DNA of 64,000 nucleotides from Altererythrobacter sp. (GCA_017308255.1 JAFKFN010000010.1:62001-126000), one strand, 5' to 3'. Shown: positions 39,901 through 48,905, numbered from the stretch's first letter. Numbers and translations are program-made. Notes: generated from the sequence alone by a model not told the origin.

Positions 39901-40817
39901 CTGTCGGCGTGTTGCCCGCATCGGTGCGGCCCCTGCTGGAAGGCCGGCTGCCGCGCTGGCTCGACGTGCATTGGTGGGATGATGCGGGGGCGCTCGCCCG
40001 CCTGGCGCCCCAGGCCGAGATCGGCTGGTTCGACATGCACCAGAAGCCGCCGGTGCTGCGCGCGGTGGAGCGGGCCGGCGCGCTGCGCTGGCTCAACAGC
40101 TCCTATGCCGGCGTCGACTGGCTGCCGCTGGGCGACCTGGAACGGCGCGGCGTCACGGTGACTTGCGGCAGCGGCCTGACAGCGGGGCAGGTGGCCGAAT
40201 TCGCCGTGATGGCCATGCTGGCTGTGGCCAAGGATTACCCCGCCGTGGTGCGCGCGCAGGATCTGCGCGAATGGCTCGATGCGGCGCCGGGCACGCGTGA
40301 CCTGGCGGGCAGCCGCGCGCTGATCCTGGGGTATGGCGCGATCGGGCAATGCATCGAGCGCGCGCTGACGGGCTTCGGCGTCGAGGTGGTCGCGGCGTCC
40401 AGCCATCGGCCGCGCAACTGGCGCAGCGAAATCGGCCGTTTCGACTGGATCGTGCTGGCCGTGCCGGGCACGCCCGAGACGCGCGGCATGATCGGCGCGG
40501 CGGAACTCGCCGGAATGAAGCCGGATGCGGTGCTGGTGAACTTCGCCCGCGCCGATTGCGTGGACCAGCGGGCGCTGATCGCGGCGCTGGGCGAAAGGCG
40601 CATCGCCGCCGCCATTCTCGACCTGACCGATCCTGAGCCGCTGCCGCCCGATCATCCGCTGTGGGCGCTGGGCAATGCGCATATCACGATGCACCTTTCG
40701 GGCATTCCGACCCCTGCCAGCCAGGCGCGCGCGGCGGAGCGGTTCCTGCGCAATTGCGCGCGCTTCCACGCTGGGCAGGCGCTGGAGGCGCAAGTGGATC
40801 TGGCCAAGGGGTATTGA
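39888..40817 (+). CDS. D-2-hydroxyacid dehydrogenase family protein
   Basis: 309 residues. NAD-binding domain with LILGYGAIGQCIERAL, substrate Arg in VNFARADCVD, and terminal His in HITMHLSG. The catalytic Glu region reads DLTDPEPLPPDHPLW. It reduces a 2-keto acid or oxidises a D-2-hydroxy acid; the substrate is unknown. GTG 39888 inside cysS is the only in-frame start with a full N-terminus. Confidence 0.86.
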   Translation: MEALTVGVLPASVRPLLEGRLPRWLDVHWWDDAGALARLAPQAEIGWFDMHQKPPVLRAVERAGALRWLNSSYAGVDWLPLGDLERRGVTVTCGSGLTAGQVAEFAVMAMLAVAKDYPAVVRAQDLREWLDAAPGTRDLAGSRALILGYGAIGQCIERALTGFGVEVVAASSHRPRNWRSEIGRFDWIVLAVPGTPETRGMIGAAELAGMKPDAVLVNFARADCVDQRALIAALGERRIAAAILDLTDPEPLPPDHPLWALGNAHITMHLSGIPTPASQARAAERFLRNCARFHAGQALEAQVDLAKGY

Positions 40818-40867
40818 ACGCGCGGAGCTTTTCGCCCGCCGGCGGATTGGCTCGACAGGAGGACGGC

Positions 40868-42301
40868 ATGCCCACGCTCAAGGATACTTATCCGCTTTAC
40901 CTCAACAACAAGCCGGTCCAGCCGAACACCGATCTGGAAGTGACGGACAAGTTCATCGGCGAAGTCGCCTTCCGTACCGCGCTGGCCACGCCCGAGGTGA
41001 TCGAGGAGGCGATTGCCGGAGCGGTGCGGGCGGCCGAGCCGATGGCGCGGCTGGCGAGTTACGAGCGGCAGGCCGTGCTCGACCATTGCGTCGCCCGGTT
41101 CCGCGAGCGGTTCGACGAGCTGGCCTATGCCTTGTGCGTCGAGGCGGGGAAGCCGATCCGCGATGCCGAGGGCGAAGCCACCCGCCTGATCGACACCTTC
41201 CGCATCGCCAGCGAGGAGGCGACGCGTATCTATGGCGAGGTCCAGCCGCTGGACATCTCCGCCCGGGCCAAGGGCTATCTGGGCATCTGGAAGCGCGTGC
41301 CGATCGGGCCGTGCAGCTTCATCAGCCCGTTCAACTTCCCGCTGAACCTGGCGGCGCACAAGATCGCCCCGGCCATCGCCGCCGGATGCCCATTCGTGAT
41401 GAAGCCCGCCAGCCTGACGCCGCTGGGCGCGATCATCATCGGCGATGTGCTGTCCGAGACGGACCTGCCCGAAGGCGCCTTCTCGATCCTGCCCGCCCAT
41501 CGCGAAGGCGCGGACTTGTTCACCACGGACGAGCGGCTCAAGCTGCTTTCCTTCACCGGCTCTCCCGCCGTGGGCTGGGCGCTGAAGGCGCGGGCGGGCA
41601 AGAAGAAGGTCGTATTGGAGCTGGGCGGCAATGCCGCCGTGGTGGTCGATGCCGATGCCGATCTGGACCATGCGCTGGAACGGATCGTGTTTGGCGCCTT
41701 CTACCAATCGGGCCAGAGCTGCATCGGCGTGCAGCGCATCCTGATCCACGAGAGCGTCTATGATCGGTTCAAGGCCATGCTGGTGGAGAAGACCAGGACG
41801 CTGATCGCCGGCGATCCGAAGGCCCGCGACACCTTCATCGGCCCGATGATCTCCGAGAAGGAGGCGCAGCGCCTCAAAGCCTGGATCGACGAGGCGGTGG
41901 CGGCGGGGGCGACTCTGCTGTGCGGCGGCGCGCTGGACGGGGCGATGCTGGAGGCGACGCTGCTGGAAGGCGTGTCCAAGACCTGCGCCGCCAACAAGGA
42001 GGAAGCTTTCGGCCCGCTCGCCAGTCTCAGCGCCTTCTCAAGCTGGGGCGAGGCGCTGGCCGAGGTCAACGCCAGCCGGTTCGGCCTCCAGGCCGGCCTG
42101 TTCACCCGCGACCTGCACAAGGTGTTGGAAGCCTGGGATGCGCTGGAAGTGGGCGGCGTGGTGGTGAACGACGTGCCGAGCTACCGCGTGGACAACATGC
42201 CTTATGGCGGGGTGAAGGATTCCGGCCTCGGCCGCGAAGGCGTGCGCTTCGCGATCGAGGACATGACCGAGATCAGGAACCTGGTAATCCGCCGGCTGTA
42301 G
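40868..42301 (+). CDS. Aldehyde dehydrogenase family protein
   Basis: 477 residues. Catalytic Cys in YQSGQSCIGVQRI, general base Glu in LELGGNAAVVV, N-terminal FISPFNFPLNLAAHK and MKPASLTPLGA. The start ATG 40868 has AGGAGG five bases upstream. It resembles NADP-dependent non-phosphorylating or phosphonoacetaldehyde-like dehydrogenases; the substrate is unclear. It follows the hydroxyacid dehydrogenase by 50 bases. Confidence 0.9.
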   Translation: MPTLKDTYPLYLNNKPVQPNTDLEVTDKFIGEVAFRTALATPEVIEEAIAGAVRAAEPMARLASYERQAVLDHCVARFRERFDELAYALCVEAGKPIRDAEGEATRLIDTFRIASEEATRIYGEVQPLDISARAKGYLGIWKRVPIGPCSFISPFNFPLNLAAHKIAPAIAAGCPFVMKPASLTPLGAIIIGDVLSETDLPEGAFSILPAHREGADLFTTDERLKLLSFTGSPAVGWALKARAGKKKVVLELGGNAAVVVDADADLDHALERIVFGAFYQSGQSCIGVQRILIHESVYDRFKAMLVEKTRTLIAGDPKARDTFIGPMISEKEAQRLKAWIDEAVAAGATLLCGGALDGAMLEATLLEGVSKTCAANKEEAFGPLASLSAFSSWGEALAEVNASRFGLQAGLFTRDLHKVLEAWDALEVGGVVVNDVPSYRVDNMPYGGVKDSGLGREGVRFAIEDMTEIRNLVIRRL

Positions 42302-42313
42302 CCTGACGGGCGG

Positions 42314-42396
42314 CCAAGGTGACAGGTTGACATGTGTGACACGGTTCGGGGTTTCCCAGAAAAACCGTCACCTTGGGCCGGAAAGTGTCACCTTGG
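42314..42396. repeat. Three copies of TGTCACCTTGG in an intergenic gap
   Basis: CCAAGGTGACA (42314-42324, inverted), GTCACCTTGG (42367-42376) and TGTCACCTTGG (42386-42396). The first and the others can pair. They lie between the convergent aldehyde dehydrogenase and the small gene at 42417. A regulator site or an RNA hairpin are both possible. Confidence 0.6.
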
Positions 42397-42416
42397 CGCG
42401 GCACGGGCATGCCCTT

Positions 42417-42770
42417 TCAGCTTTCTTCTAGCAGCAGCAATTCGCAGCTTACCCGCATGTGTGGCGGATCGAGCCGGTGATCGACCGCGGTCACCGTGGC
42501 ATCGGCGACAAGCTGGCCGGGGATGGCGAATTCATGGTCCGGCAAGAGGGTGATGAACAGCTCGCCGGCTTCCATGGCTTCCGGGCCTTCGAAGGCCAGC
42601 TCGACCTGATGGCGGCTGCCGGCGAAGGTGATGCTGGCCCAGCTTTTTTCACCATGGGCGATCACCGTGGCCCGCCCCCCGGCCAGCGCGATCAGCGCAT
42701 CGCGCAAGCGCTCCGCCGGGTTGCGCCGGGCGCGGTGGGGTGGCTTTCGCGGACCGTTTTCAATGCGCAT
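42417..42770 (-). CDS. Hypothetical protein, 117 aa
   Basis: A basic N-terminal part (KPPHRARRNPAERLRDAL) leads to a beta-rich domain (ATVIAHGEKSWASITFAGSRHQVELAFEGPEAM...). No family recognised and no signal peptide. ATG 42770 lies inside the end of the gene at 42760-42948 (11-base overlap), so the two are coupled. Confidence 0.68.
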   Translation of the reverse strand: MRIENGPRKPPHRARRNPAERLRDALIALAGGRATVIAHGEKSWASITFAGSRHQVELAFEGPEAMEAGELFITLLPDHEFAIPGQLVADATVTAVDHRLDPPHMRVSCELLLLEES

Positions 42771-42948
42771 CGTGCCCCTCGTGATAAGTGTTCATGAAAT
42801 GTTCCACCCGTGTTTCCGTGTGCGGGCGCGGCGTGCGGCCCATGCGCAAGTCCAGCACGAAGCGGGGATCGTGGGTGGCAAGGCGGCCGAATTTTGTCGG
42901 CGGCATTCCGGTGCGGCGCAGAAAAGTCTCGATCTTGCGGATCAGCAT
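42760..42948 (-). CDS. Small basic protein, 62 aa, unknown function
   Basis: MLIRKIETFLRRTGMPPTKFGRLATHDPRFVLDLRMGRTPRPHTETRVEHFM-type sequence. The segment PTKFGRLATHDPRFVLDLRMGR has the look of a small helix-turn-helix. I have seen similar short proteins in sphingomonads but know no function. Divergent from the S24 gene across 134 bases that hold two palindromes. Confidence 0.7.
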   Translation of the reverse strand: MLIRKIETFLRRTGMPPTKFGRLATHDPRFVLDLRMGRTPRPHTETRVEHFMNTYHEGHDAH

Positions 42949-43016
42949 GGCGGGTCTCTCGGCTCTTTCAGGTCACGGCTCGATTCGGCCGGCGGGCCTG
43001 ACGCTCGCGCGCGAAA

Positions 43017-43046
43017 TCCTACTTGTCTAGGAAAAATACGTCGTAT
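43017..43046. promoter_or_regulatory. Candidate operator palindromes before the S24 repressor-like gene
   Basis: TCCTA-N6-TAGGA (43017-43032) and ATACG-T-CGTAT (43036-43046) lie four bases apart in the divergent gap. Paired dyads next to an S24-type regulator suggest sites where it binds to control itself and the small pair on the other strand. Confidence 0.4.
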
Positions 43047-43082
43047 AGGAGAGGCAAATGACGATGCCGCAGGAAATCCGCC

Positions 43083-43712
43083 ATGGACCCACGTGAAAGA
43101 CTGGCCCAGCTGGCGCGCGGGAAGGGCAGCAGCCTGGCCGCCTTGTCACGCATGATCGACAGAAATCCCAGCTATTTGCAGCAGTTCATCGTCAAGGGCA
43201 GCCCGCGCAAGCTTGAGGAAGAGGATCGCCGCAAGCTGGCACAGTTCTTCGGCGTGGCCGAAGCGGAACTGGGCGGATCGGGAGAAAAACCCTACGATTC
43301 GCGGGGGGATGACTGGGTGGAGGTGCCGCGCCTGGACATGGAAGCCTCTGCCGGGCCGGGTTCGCTGGGCGGGCCGGAGCTCGCGTTCGATTCCTTCGGC
43401 TTCTCGCGCCGCTGGTTGCGCGAGCGCGACCTGACGCCGGCCATGCTGTCGGCGATCCGCGTCACCGGCGATTCGATGGACCCGCTGCTGCGCGACGGCG
43501 ACGAGATCCTGGTGGACCGTTCCCCGCGCCCGTTCCGTGAAGGTGTCCACGTCATCCGCCTGGGCGAGGCGCTGCACGTCAAGCTGATCCAGGCCGTCCC
43601 GCCCGACCGCCTGCGCCTGATCAGCAAGAACCCGGCTTACGAGCCGGTGGAAGTGGCCATGGCCGATGTAGACGTGGTCGGCCGCGTGGTGTGGAAGGGC
43701 GGGCGGCTCTAA
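43083..43712 (+). CDS. S24 peptidase-type (LexA/CI-like) transcriptional regulator
   Basis: 209 residues. N-terminal HTH-like region (GSSLAALSRMIDRNPSYLQQFIVKGSPRKL) and C-terminal S24 domain with nucleophile Ser131 in VTGDSMDPLLRDGD and Lys167 in ALHVKLIQ. Such repressors self-cleave under RecA/DNA-damage control, or act as constitutive regulators. The Ala-Gly cleavage pair is not obvious; MEASAGPGS (about residues 85-93) is the best candidate. It is not LexA itself by sequence. A decayed copy of its last 30 codons lies at 44290-44381. Confidence 0.87.
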   Translation: MDPRERLAQLARGKGSSLAALSRMIDRNPSYLQQFIVKGSPRKLEEEDRRKLAQFFGVAEAELGGSGEKPYDSRGDDWVEVPRLDMEASAGPGSLGGPELAFDSFGFSRRWLRERDLTPAMLSAIRVTGDSMDPLLRDGDEILVDRSPRPFREGVHVIRLGEALHVKLIQAVPPDRLRLISKNPAYEPVEVAMADVDVVGRVVWKGGRL

Positions 43713-43785
43713 TTGTATCGCCAGTGCTGGTGGCCTGAAAATGGCGATGCAGCCGGGGATCGCACTTTGCGCGAAGGAGATGCTG

Positions 43786-44262
43786 GTGCCGAAGATCGAA
43801 CTGGCATCCGAGGAAGACCTTCAGGCGATAATCGCGCTTAATCAGCAGATTCAGGGCCTGCACGCCGCGCTTTATCCCGAGGATTTCAAGCCGCGTGCGG
43901 ATCCTGCCGGACAGCGAGCTCTATTCACCCGAGTCATGGCGGACGATGCCCATTCGGTGGCAGTCTATCGCGATTCCGGCCAGGTCGCCGGTTATGTCTG
44001 GCTGGAAGTTCAGGAGCGGCCGGAGACCGGGTTGATCCGTTCTTCGACGAGAATCCATGTCCATCACATTGTCGTCGCGGAGACATCGCTGCGACGGCGC
44101 ATCGGTTCTGAATTGATGCAATGGATAGAGGACTATGCCGCGCTTAGGGGCGTCCGCCAGATCGTTCTCGAGCACTGGGCGGGGAATCAAGCGGCGCAGG
44201 CCTTTTTTTCGCGCAGGGGCTTTCTGCCAATGAAGATGAGCCTGCGGAAGGACGTGTATTGA
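43786..44262 (+). CDS. GNAT family N-acetyltransferase
   Basis: 158 residues. The GNAT acetyl-CoA fold runs from AGYVWLEVQERPE through HVHHIVVAETSLRRRIGSELMQWIEDYA (motif A with R/G-x-x-I/G) to EHWAGNQAAQAFFSRRGFLPMKM (motif B). The substrate is unknown. I chose GTG 43786 because AAGGAG is six bases upstream; ATG 43780 and ATG 43741 are in frame and possible. It sits between the S24 gene and a decayed copy of that gene's 3' end. Confidence 0.82.
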   Translation: MPKIELASEEDLQAIIALNQQIQGLHAALYPEDFKPRADPAGQRALFTRVMADDAHSVAVYRDSGQVAGYVWLEVQERPETGLIRSSTRIHVHHIVVAETSLRRRIGSELMQWIEDYAALRGVRQIVLEHWAGNQAAQAFFSRRGFLPMKMSLRKDVY

Positions 44263-44289
44263 AGTTGGGCTGGGCCCGCCGGGGCGGAT

Positions 44290-44381
44290 GCGGCCGATCA
44301 GTCGGACGCGATTTACGAGCGGTGGAAGTGGCCGATGTGGGCGTAGTCGGCCGCGTAGCGTGGAAGGACGGGCGGTTGTGA
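44290..44381 (+). pseudogene. Decayed copy of the 3' end of the S24 regulator gene
   Basis: From about 44316 the bases read AVEVADVGVVGRVAWKDGRL and stop, against EPVEVAMADVDVVGRVVWKGGRL at the end of the intact gene (43640-43712). Upstream, CGATCAG...TTTACGAG matches TGATCAG...CTTACGAG. A base is missing after GAG and a dipeptide codon pair is lost. No start or HTH part remains. Confidence 0.75.
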
Positions 44382-44476
44382 GAAGCGACAGTTGCGCTGT
44401 AGAATATCGAGAGCCTAATATTCCTGGCAGACGAGGGTCCGCGGTGGAAAGCGGACATTAGGCGAGTATATTGCCA

Positions 44477-44999
44477 ATGCGCCTCTTGAACCTCGCAGCC
44501 ACTTGCTTGCTTGAGATGATGGGCACCATGGTTTCATGGTTGCCAGCCAACGCCAAAGCAGTGGAGACTGACGACCTTATCGTCTGCCTGCCTTTGATAC
44601 TGCATCCCACGCGAGTACGAGGCCTTTTATGACTTCACGTATTTTCAAACGAGGCCGGCAGGATCAGTCAACCGAGATGGCCCCGTCCTGATAACCGTTC
44701 ATACGGGGGATAATTTCGCGCTGGAGTCGCTGGACGATTTCTCCTTGAGACGGGTTGGAGATTTCGACGTTCTCTATGACTACAGGTGCCCCACCCGGAT
44801 CCATTGCACCTTCAGTTTTGGAGAGAGTGTGAGCCGCGAAGGTCGCAGTGTTGTGGGTATCATCCGGAGCGTCGAAATCACCGGCAGGACCGAGGGTGAA
44901 ATGGCTCAGGCTCTCGCAAAGCTGAGATACTGCCTAGCCGGGGCTCGGGATTGCCCCGCCGCGCGAAGCATCAGCTTCGCCGCTCTCCGGTCTGGTTGA
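44477..44999 (+). pseudogene. Frameshifted gene for a small secreted protein
   Basis: ATG 44477 opens 50 codons: signal peptide MRLLNLAATCLLEMMGTMVSW with ANAKA cleavage, then VETDDLIVCLPLIL. The frame ends at a TGA near 44629. From 44598 the third frame stays open to 44999 with coherent sequence (YEAFYDFTYFQTRPAG..., HTGDNFALESLDDFSLRRVGDFDVLYDYRC..., ending in FAALRSG). A single frameshift between 44598 and 44628 would join them into about 170 residues. No family recognised. AT-richer than its surroundings. Confidence 0.6.
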
Positions 45000-45080
45000 C
45001 CGCCATTTCGATAAAAACGGATGCCTAAGGCCTCGTTCGCATGGGACCGAGCGCGGACCTGAACAATCCTGCCGCTTTCT

Positions 45081-45182
45081 TTCGTCTTTCCCGCGAACGC
45101 GGGAATCCAGTCGGCTCTTGGTGTGAAACCGGGCTGTATCGCAAGAGTCTACTGGGTCCCCGCGTTCGCGGGGATGACGAAG
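45081..45182. repeat. Palindromic intergenic repeat, family A, copy 3
   Basis: CGTCTTTCCCGCGAACGCGG...AATCCAG on the left and CTGGGTCCCCGCG...TTCGCGGGGATGACGAAG on the right. An orphan half-arm, GGTTCCCGCACTCGCGGGAT, follows at 45221. It lies between the frameshifted gene and the MBL hydrolase gene. Confidence 0.78.
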
Positions 45183-45302
45183 GGCGGGGCGTGATAGCGG
45201 TGTGAAAAGGGAGCCTGCCGGGTTCCCGCACTCGCGGGATTGGCTGGATCGATCCGCACCACCAGGATTGAAGCGCGGGGGATTTGCCGCCACCTAGCCC
45301 CT

Positions 45303-45971
45303 ATGACCGAAAGCCCCTTGCGCGCAGCCATTGTTCCCGTGACGCCGTTCCAGCAGAATTGCTCGCTGGTCTGGTGCAGCAAGACCATGCGCGGGGCGCT
45401 GATCGATCCGGGTGGGGAGCTGGAGAAGCTGAAGGACGCCGTGGCCAAGGCTGGCGTGACGCTGGAGAAAATCCTCCTCACGCACGGCCATGCCGATCAT
45501 TGCGGGCAGGCGGGGATGCTGGCGGAGGAACTGGGCCTGCCGATCGAAGGCCCGCACGAGGCCGACCGCTTCTGGATCAGCCGGCTGGACGAGGACGGGC
45601 CGCGCTTCGGCATGGAAACCCGCGTGTTCGAGCCGACGCGCTGGCTGAAGCATGGGGACACCGTTCGCTTCGGCGAAGTGGAACTCGACGTGATCCACTG
45701 CCCCGGCCACACGCCGGGCCACGTGGTGTTCTTCCATGGGCCGACGCGCTTTGCCTTTGTCGGCGACGTGCTGTTCGCCGGCTCCATCGGCCGCACCGAT
45801 TTCCCGATGGGCAATCATCAGGACCTGCTCGACGCGATCACCGGCAAGCTCTGGCCGCTGGGGGACGAGGTGACTTTCGTGCCCGGCCATGGCCCGACGA
45901 GCACTTTCGGGCGCGAGCGGGCGAGCAATCCCTTCGTGGGCGATGCGGCGATGGCGGGGGCAGCGCGATGA
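45303..45971 (+). CDS. MBL-fold metallo-hydrolase (glyoxalase II-like)
   Basis: 222 residues. Zinc motif LTHGHADHCGQ (HxHxDH), further His in HCPGHTPGHVVF, Asp in FVGDVLFAGSIGRTDFP and a terminal His in VPGHGPTST. This matches the YcbL/glyoxalase II-like group that hydrolyses thioesters. ATG 45303 matches the family start. The stop overlaps the next start (ATGA). Confidence 0.9.
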   Translation: MTESPLRAAIVPVTPFQQNCSLVWCSKTMRGALIDPGGELEKLKDAVAKAGVTLEKILLTHGHADHCGQAGMLAEELGLPIEGPHEADRFWISRLDEDGPRFGMETRVFEPTRWLKHGDTVRFGEVELDVIHCPGHTPGHVVFFHGPTRFAFVGDVLFAGSIGRTDFPMGNHQDLLDAITGKLWPLGDEVTFVPGHGPTSTFGRERASNPFVGDAAMAGAAR

Positions 45972-46387
45972 GCGGAGCGGGGCCGGGGGATATTCCCGCC
46001 CGGTTCGAGCAGGCGTGGAACGCGCATGACATGGCGGCATTCGCGGGGCTGTTCCATCCGGACGCCACCTTCGTGAACCGCTTCGGGACTTACTGGAGAG
46101 GGGTGGATGCGATCGTCGCCGGGCACGCGCGGATTCATGTCTCGGTGTACAGCGATTCGACGCTGACCAACGATGCGCCGGATATCGGTCCGATCTCCGA
46201 CGATGCGGCAGTGCTGCATTTCTACTCGCGCCTGGACGCCGGCGACGCGCATCCGGCGGGGCCGCACCGGATCGATACGCTGATCCTGGCGGTCGTGACG
46301 CGCCGGCAGGGCGGATGGCGTATCCAGGCGCTGGAGAACGTCACGCGGGTTAACCCGATGACGGGGGAGCCGGTGCTGAGGCCTTGA
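45968..46387 (+). CDS. SgcJ/EcaC-type (NTF2/SnoaL-like) protein
   Basis: 139 residues: IPARFEQAWNAHDMAAFAGLFHPDATFVNRFGTYWRGVDAIVAGHARIH is the SgcJ/EcaC pattern of the NTF2-like fold; function unknown. Translationally coupled to the MBL gene by a four-base overlap. Confidence 0.85.
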   Translation: MSGAGPGDIPARFEQAWNAHDMAAFAGLFHPDATFVNRFGTYWRGVDAIVAGHARIHVSVYSDSTLTNDAPDIGPISDDAAVLHFYSRLDAGDAHPAGPHRIDTLILAVVTRRQGGWRIQALENVTRVNPMTGEPVLRP

Positions 46388-46409
46388 GCGCGCCGCGCCA
46401 TCCGCTCCC

Positions 46410-46437
46410 TTGCCTCGCTTGGAAAAATCGCTATAGG
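46410..46437 (+). promoter_or_regulatory. Candidate promoter for the rpmF operon
   Basis: TTGCCT (46410-46415) and TATAGG (46432-46437), spacer 16, in the 162-base gap before rpmF. The match to a sigma-70-like promoter is fair. Confidence 0.4.
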
Positions 46438-46549
46438 GCGCGCCTTCGCCGCAGGGTCGAATCCATTCGGCGCACCGCTTGCGCGGGCGCGGGGCTTGGC
46501 TTAGGGCGGCCGTCAAAGAATTGCAGATTTTCAAGGAACAGGTGCCGCG

Positions 46550-46729
46550 ATGGCTGTCCCCAAAAGAAAAACGTCCCCCTCCCGCCGGGGCATGCGCCGT
46601 TCGCACGATGCGCTGAAGGTCGAAGCATTCCATGAATGCCCGAACTGCGGCGAATTGAAGCGTCCGCACAACCTGTGCGGCCACTGCGGCCATTACAACG
46701 GGCGCGAGATCGTCTCCGTCGGGCTTTAA
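46550..46729 (+). CDS. rpmF: 50S ribosomal protein L32
   Basis: 59 residues: [20 protein letters not shown] start and a zinc ribbon (CPNCGE...[12 protein letters not shown]). It heads the rpmF-plsX-fabH unit, a conserved link between ribosome and lipid synthesis. Confidence 0.97.
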   Translation: MAVPKRKTSPSRRGMRRSHDALKVEAFHECPNCGELKRPHNLCGHCGHYNGREIVSVGL

Positions 46730-46754
46730 AGCCCGGTTTCGCAAGGATTGATGC

Positions 46755-47813
46755 ATGAGCCTGCCGCGTATCGCCGTTGACGCGATGGGCGGCGATGAAG
46801 GCGTGCGCGTGATGGTCTCCGGTGCGGCGCTTGCCCGCCGGCGTCACGAGAAGTTCAAGTTCCTGCTGGTGGGCGACGAGACGGCGATCAAGGCCGCGCT
46901 CGACAATCATCCGAACATGCGCGCCGCCTCCGAAATCCTCCATTGCGAGGATGTGGTGGGCGGAAGCGAGAAGCCCACCGCCGCGCTGCGCCGGGCGAAG
47001 AAGACCTCCATGGGCCTGGCGATCGAGGCGGTGAAGCGCGGCGATGCCGGCGCCGCCGTGAGCGCGGGCAATACCGGCGCGCTGATGGCGATGAGCAAGC
47101 TGGCCCTGCGCACCATGCCGGGGATCGACCGGCCGGCGCTGGCAGCCCTGCTGCCCACGCTGGAGGAGCATGACGTGGTCATGCTCGATCTCGGCGCCAA
47201 TACCGAAAGCGATGCGCGCAACCTTGTGCAGTTCGCGATCATGGGCGCGGCCTATGCGCGGATCGTGACTGGCATCGACAAGCCGCGCGTGCGGCTGCTC
47301 AACATCGGTACCGAGGACAACAAGGGCACCGAAGAATTGCAGGACGCCGCCCAGCGCCTGCGCGCGGCGACCGGCCTGGCGCTGCGCTTCGAAGGCTTCG
47401 TGGAAGCCGACAAGATCAGCCGAGGCGATGTGGAAGTCGTGGTGACGGATGGCTTTTCCGGGAACATCGCGCTGAAGGCGATCGAAGGCGCGGCGCGGTT
47501 CGTGACCGACCTGCTGAAGACGGCCTTCGCCAGCTCGCTGCGGTCCAAGTTCGGCTTCCTGGTCTCGCGCCCGGCGACGGAGCTGCTGCGCCATCATCTC
47601 GATCCCAACAATCACAACGGCGCGGTTTTCCTGGGTCTCAACGGCGTGGTGGTGAAATCGCACGGCAGCGCCACCGCGGCGGGGGTGGCCAATGCCGTGG
47701 CCGTCGCCGCGCGCCTGCTGGAGGAAAACCTGACCCAGCGCATCGCCGCCGACCTGGCGGAGCTGGGCGAGGGGCGCCTGCGCGAGAATGGCGGCAGCGG
47801 GGGGACGCGTTGA
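46755..47813 (+). CDS. plsX: Phosphate acyltransferase PlsX
   Basis: 352 residues. [18 protein letters not shown] start, then [31 protein letters not shown] and [15 protein letters not shown], the PlsX pattern. It makes acyl-phosphate from acyl-ACP for glycerophospholipid synthesis. Overlaps the fabH start by four bases. Confidence 0.97.
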   Translation: MSLPRIAVDAMGGDEGVRVMVSGAALARRRHEKFKFLLVGDETAIKAALDNHPNMRAASEILHCEDVVGGSEKPTAALRRAKKTSMGLAIEAVKRGDAGAAVSAGNTGALMAMSKLALRTMPGIDRPALAALLPTLEEHDVVMLDLGANTESDARNLVQFAIMGAAYARIVTGIDKPRVRLLNIGTEDNKGTEELQDAAQRLRAATGLALRFEGFVEADKISRGDVEVVVTDGFSGNIALKAIEGAARFVTDLLKTAFASSLRSKFGFLVSRPATELLRHHLDPNNHNGAVFLGLNGVVVKSHGSATAAGVANAVAVAARLLEENLTQRIAADLAELGEGRLRENGGSGGTR

Positions 47814-48775
47814 TCAGATCGGTCTTCAAGGGTTCGGGTTCCGCATTGCCGGCGCGCGCGGTGAGCAATGACGAGCTGGCGCGCCTGGTGGACACCAGCG
47901 ACGAATGGATTCGCGAGCGGACCGGCATTTCCAACCGCTATCTGGCGGGCGAGGGGGAGACGACGGGGACGCTGGCCACCGAGGCCGCCCGCGCCGCGCT
48001 GGCCGATGCCGGAATCGCCGCGTCCGAGATCGATCTCATCGTGCTGGCCACGGCGACGCCGGACTGCACTTTCCCCGCCACCGCCACGCAAGTGCAGGCG
48101 GCGCTGGGTTGTACGGGTGGTGCGGCGTTCGACGTGGCGGCGGTGTGCACCGGCTTCCTCTATGCGCTGGCCACGGCCGATTCGATGCTGCGCACCGGCC
48201 TGGCGACATGTGCGCTGGTGATCGGCGCGGAGACCTTCAGCCGCATCCTCGACTGGGAGGACCGGACGACCTGCGTCCTGTTCGGCGATGGCGCGGGCGC
48301 TTTCGTGCTGCGCGCGGAGGATGTGCCGGAGGACGGGCCGGGCGTGCTGGCGACGCGGCTTCACGCGGACGGTTCGCACCGCGATCTGCTGTATGTCGAC
48401 GGCGGGCCTTCGAGCACCGGCACCGTGGGCAAGCTGCGGATGCGCGGGCGCGAGGTGTTTCGCCACGCGGTGACCAACCTGGCCGAAGTGCTGGAGGAAG
48501 TGCTGAAGGCCAGCGGCTTTTCGGCGGCGGACATCGACTGGGTGGTGCCGCACCAGGCCAACTTGCGGATCCTGGACGCCACCGCGCGCAAGCTGGGCCT
48601 GCCGGCGGAGAAAGTGGTGGTCACGGTTGACCGGCACGCCAATACCTCGGCCGCATCGGTGCCGCTGGCGTTCGACGTGGCGCGGCGCGACGGGCGGATC
48701 GCGGCCGGCGACCTGGTGATGCTGGAAGCGATGGGCGGCGGTTTCACCTGGGGCGCGAGCCTGATGCGCGTCTAG
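47810..48775 (+). CDS. fabH: 3-oxoacyl-[acyl-carrier-protein] synthase III
   Basis: 321 residues, catalytic triad Cys113 (AAVCTGF), His248 (VPHQAN) and Asn278 (HANTSA). Starts the fatty acid elongation cycle. TTG start at 47810 overlaps the plsX stop (TTGA), so expression depends on coupling. Near the end it has the family [13 protein letters not shown]. Confidence 0.97.
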   Translation: MIRSVFKGSGSALPARAVSNDELARLVDTSDEWIRERTGISNRYLAGEGETTGTLATEAARAALADAGIAASEIDLIVLATATPDCTFPATATQVQAALGCTGGAAFDVAAVCTGFLYALATADSMLRTGLATCALVIGAETFSRILDWEDRTTCVLFGDGAGAFVLRAEDVPEDGPGVLATRLHADGSHRDLLYVDGGPSSTGTVGKLRMRGREVFRHAVTNLAEVLEEVLKASGFSAADIDWVVPHQANLRILDATARKLGLPAEKVVVTVDRHANTSAASVPLAFDVARRDGRIAAGDLVMLEAMGGGFTWGASLMRV

Positions 48776-48794
48776 CGCCAGGGCCGGCGTGCCG

Positions 48795-48823
48795 GCCGTG
48801 GATATTCAAGGCCAGCGTATAAT
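48795..48823 (+). promoter_or_regulatory. Candidate promoter upstream of ihfA
   Basis: A perfect -10 TATAAT at 48818-48823, 83 bases before the ihfA start; the matching -35 is weak. Just upstream is a GGCCGGC-GT-GCCGGCC hairpin (48782-48797) after fabH, perhaps a partial terminator. Confidence 0.35.
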
Positions 48824-48905
48824 CCCGGGATTGCCAATTCGCTGGGATTCAGCCATTTAACGGATCAGGTCGCCACACCACTGCAAAAAGGGGGGGAGCG
48901 CTCTG

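Noticed and set aside
43083-43712. LexA
   Set aside because: S24 domain is present, but the N-terminal DNA-binding region is not the LexA winged helix and the cleavage pair is unclear.
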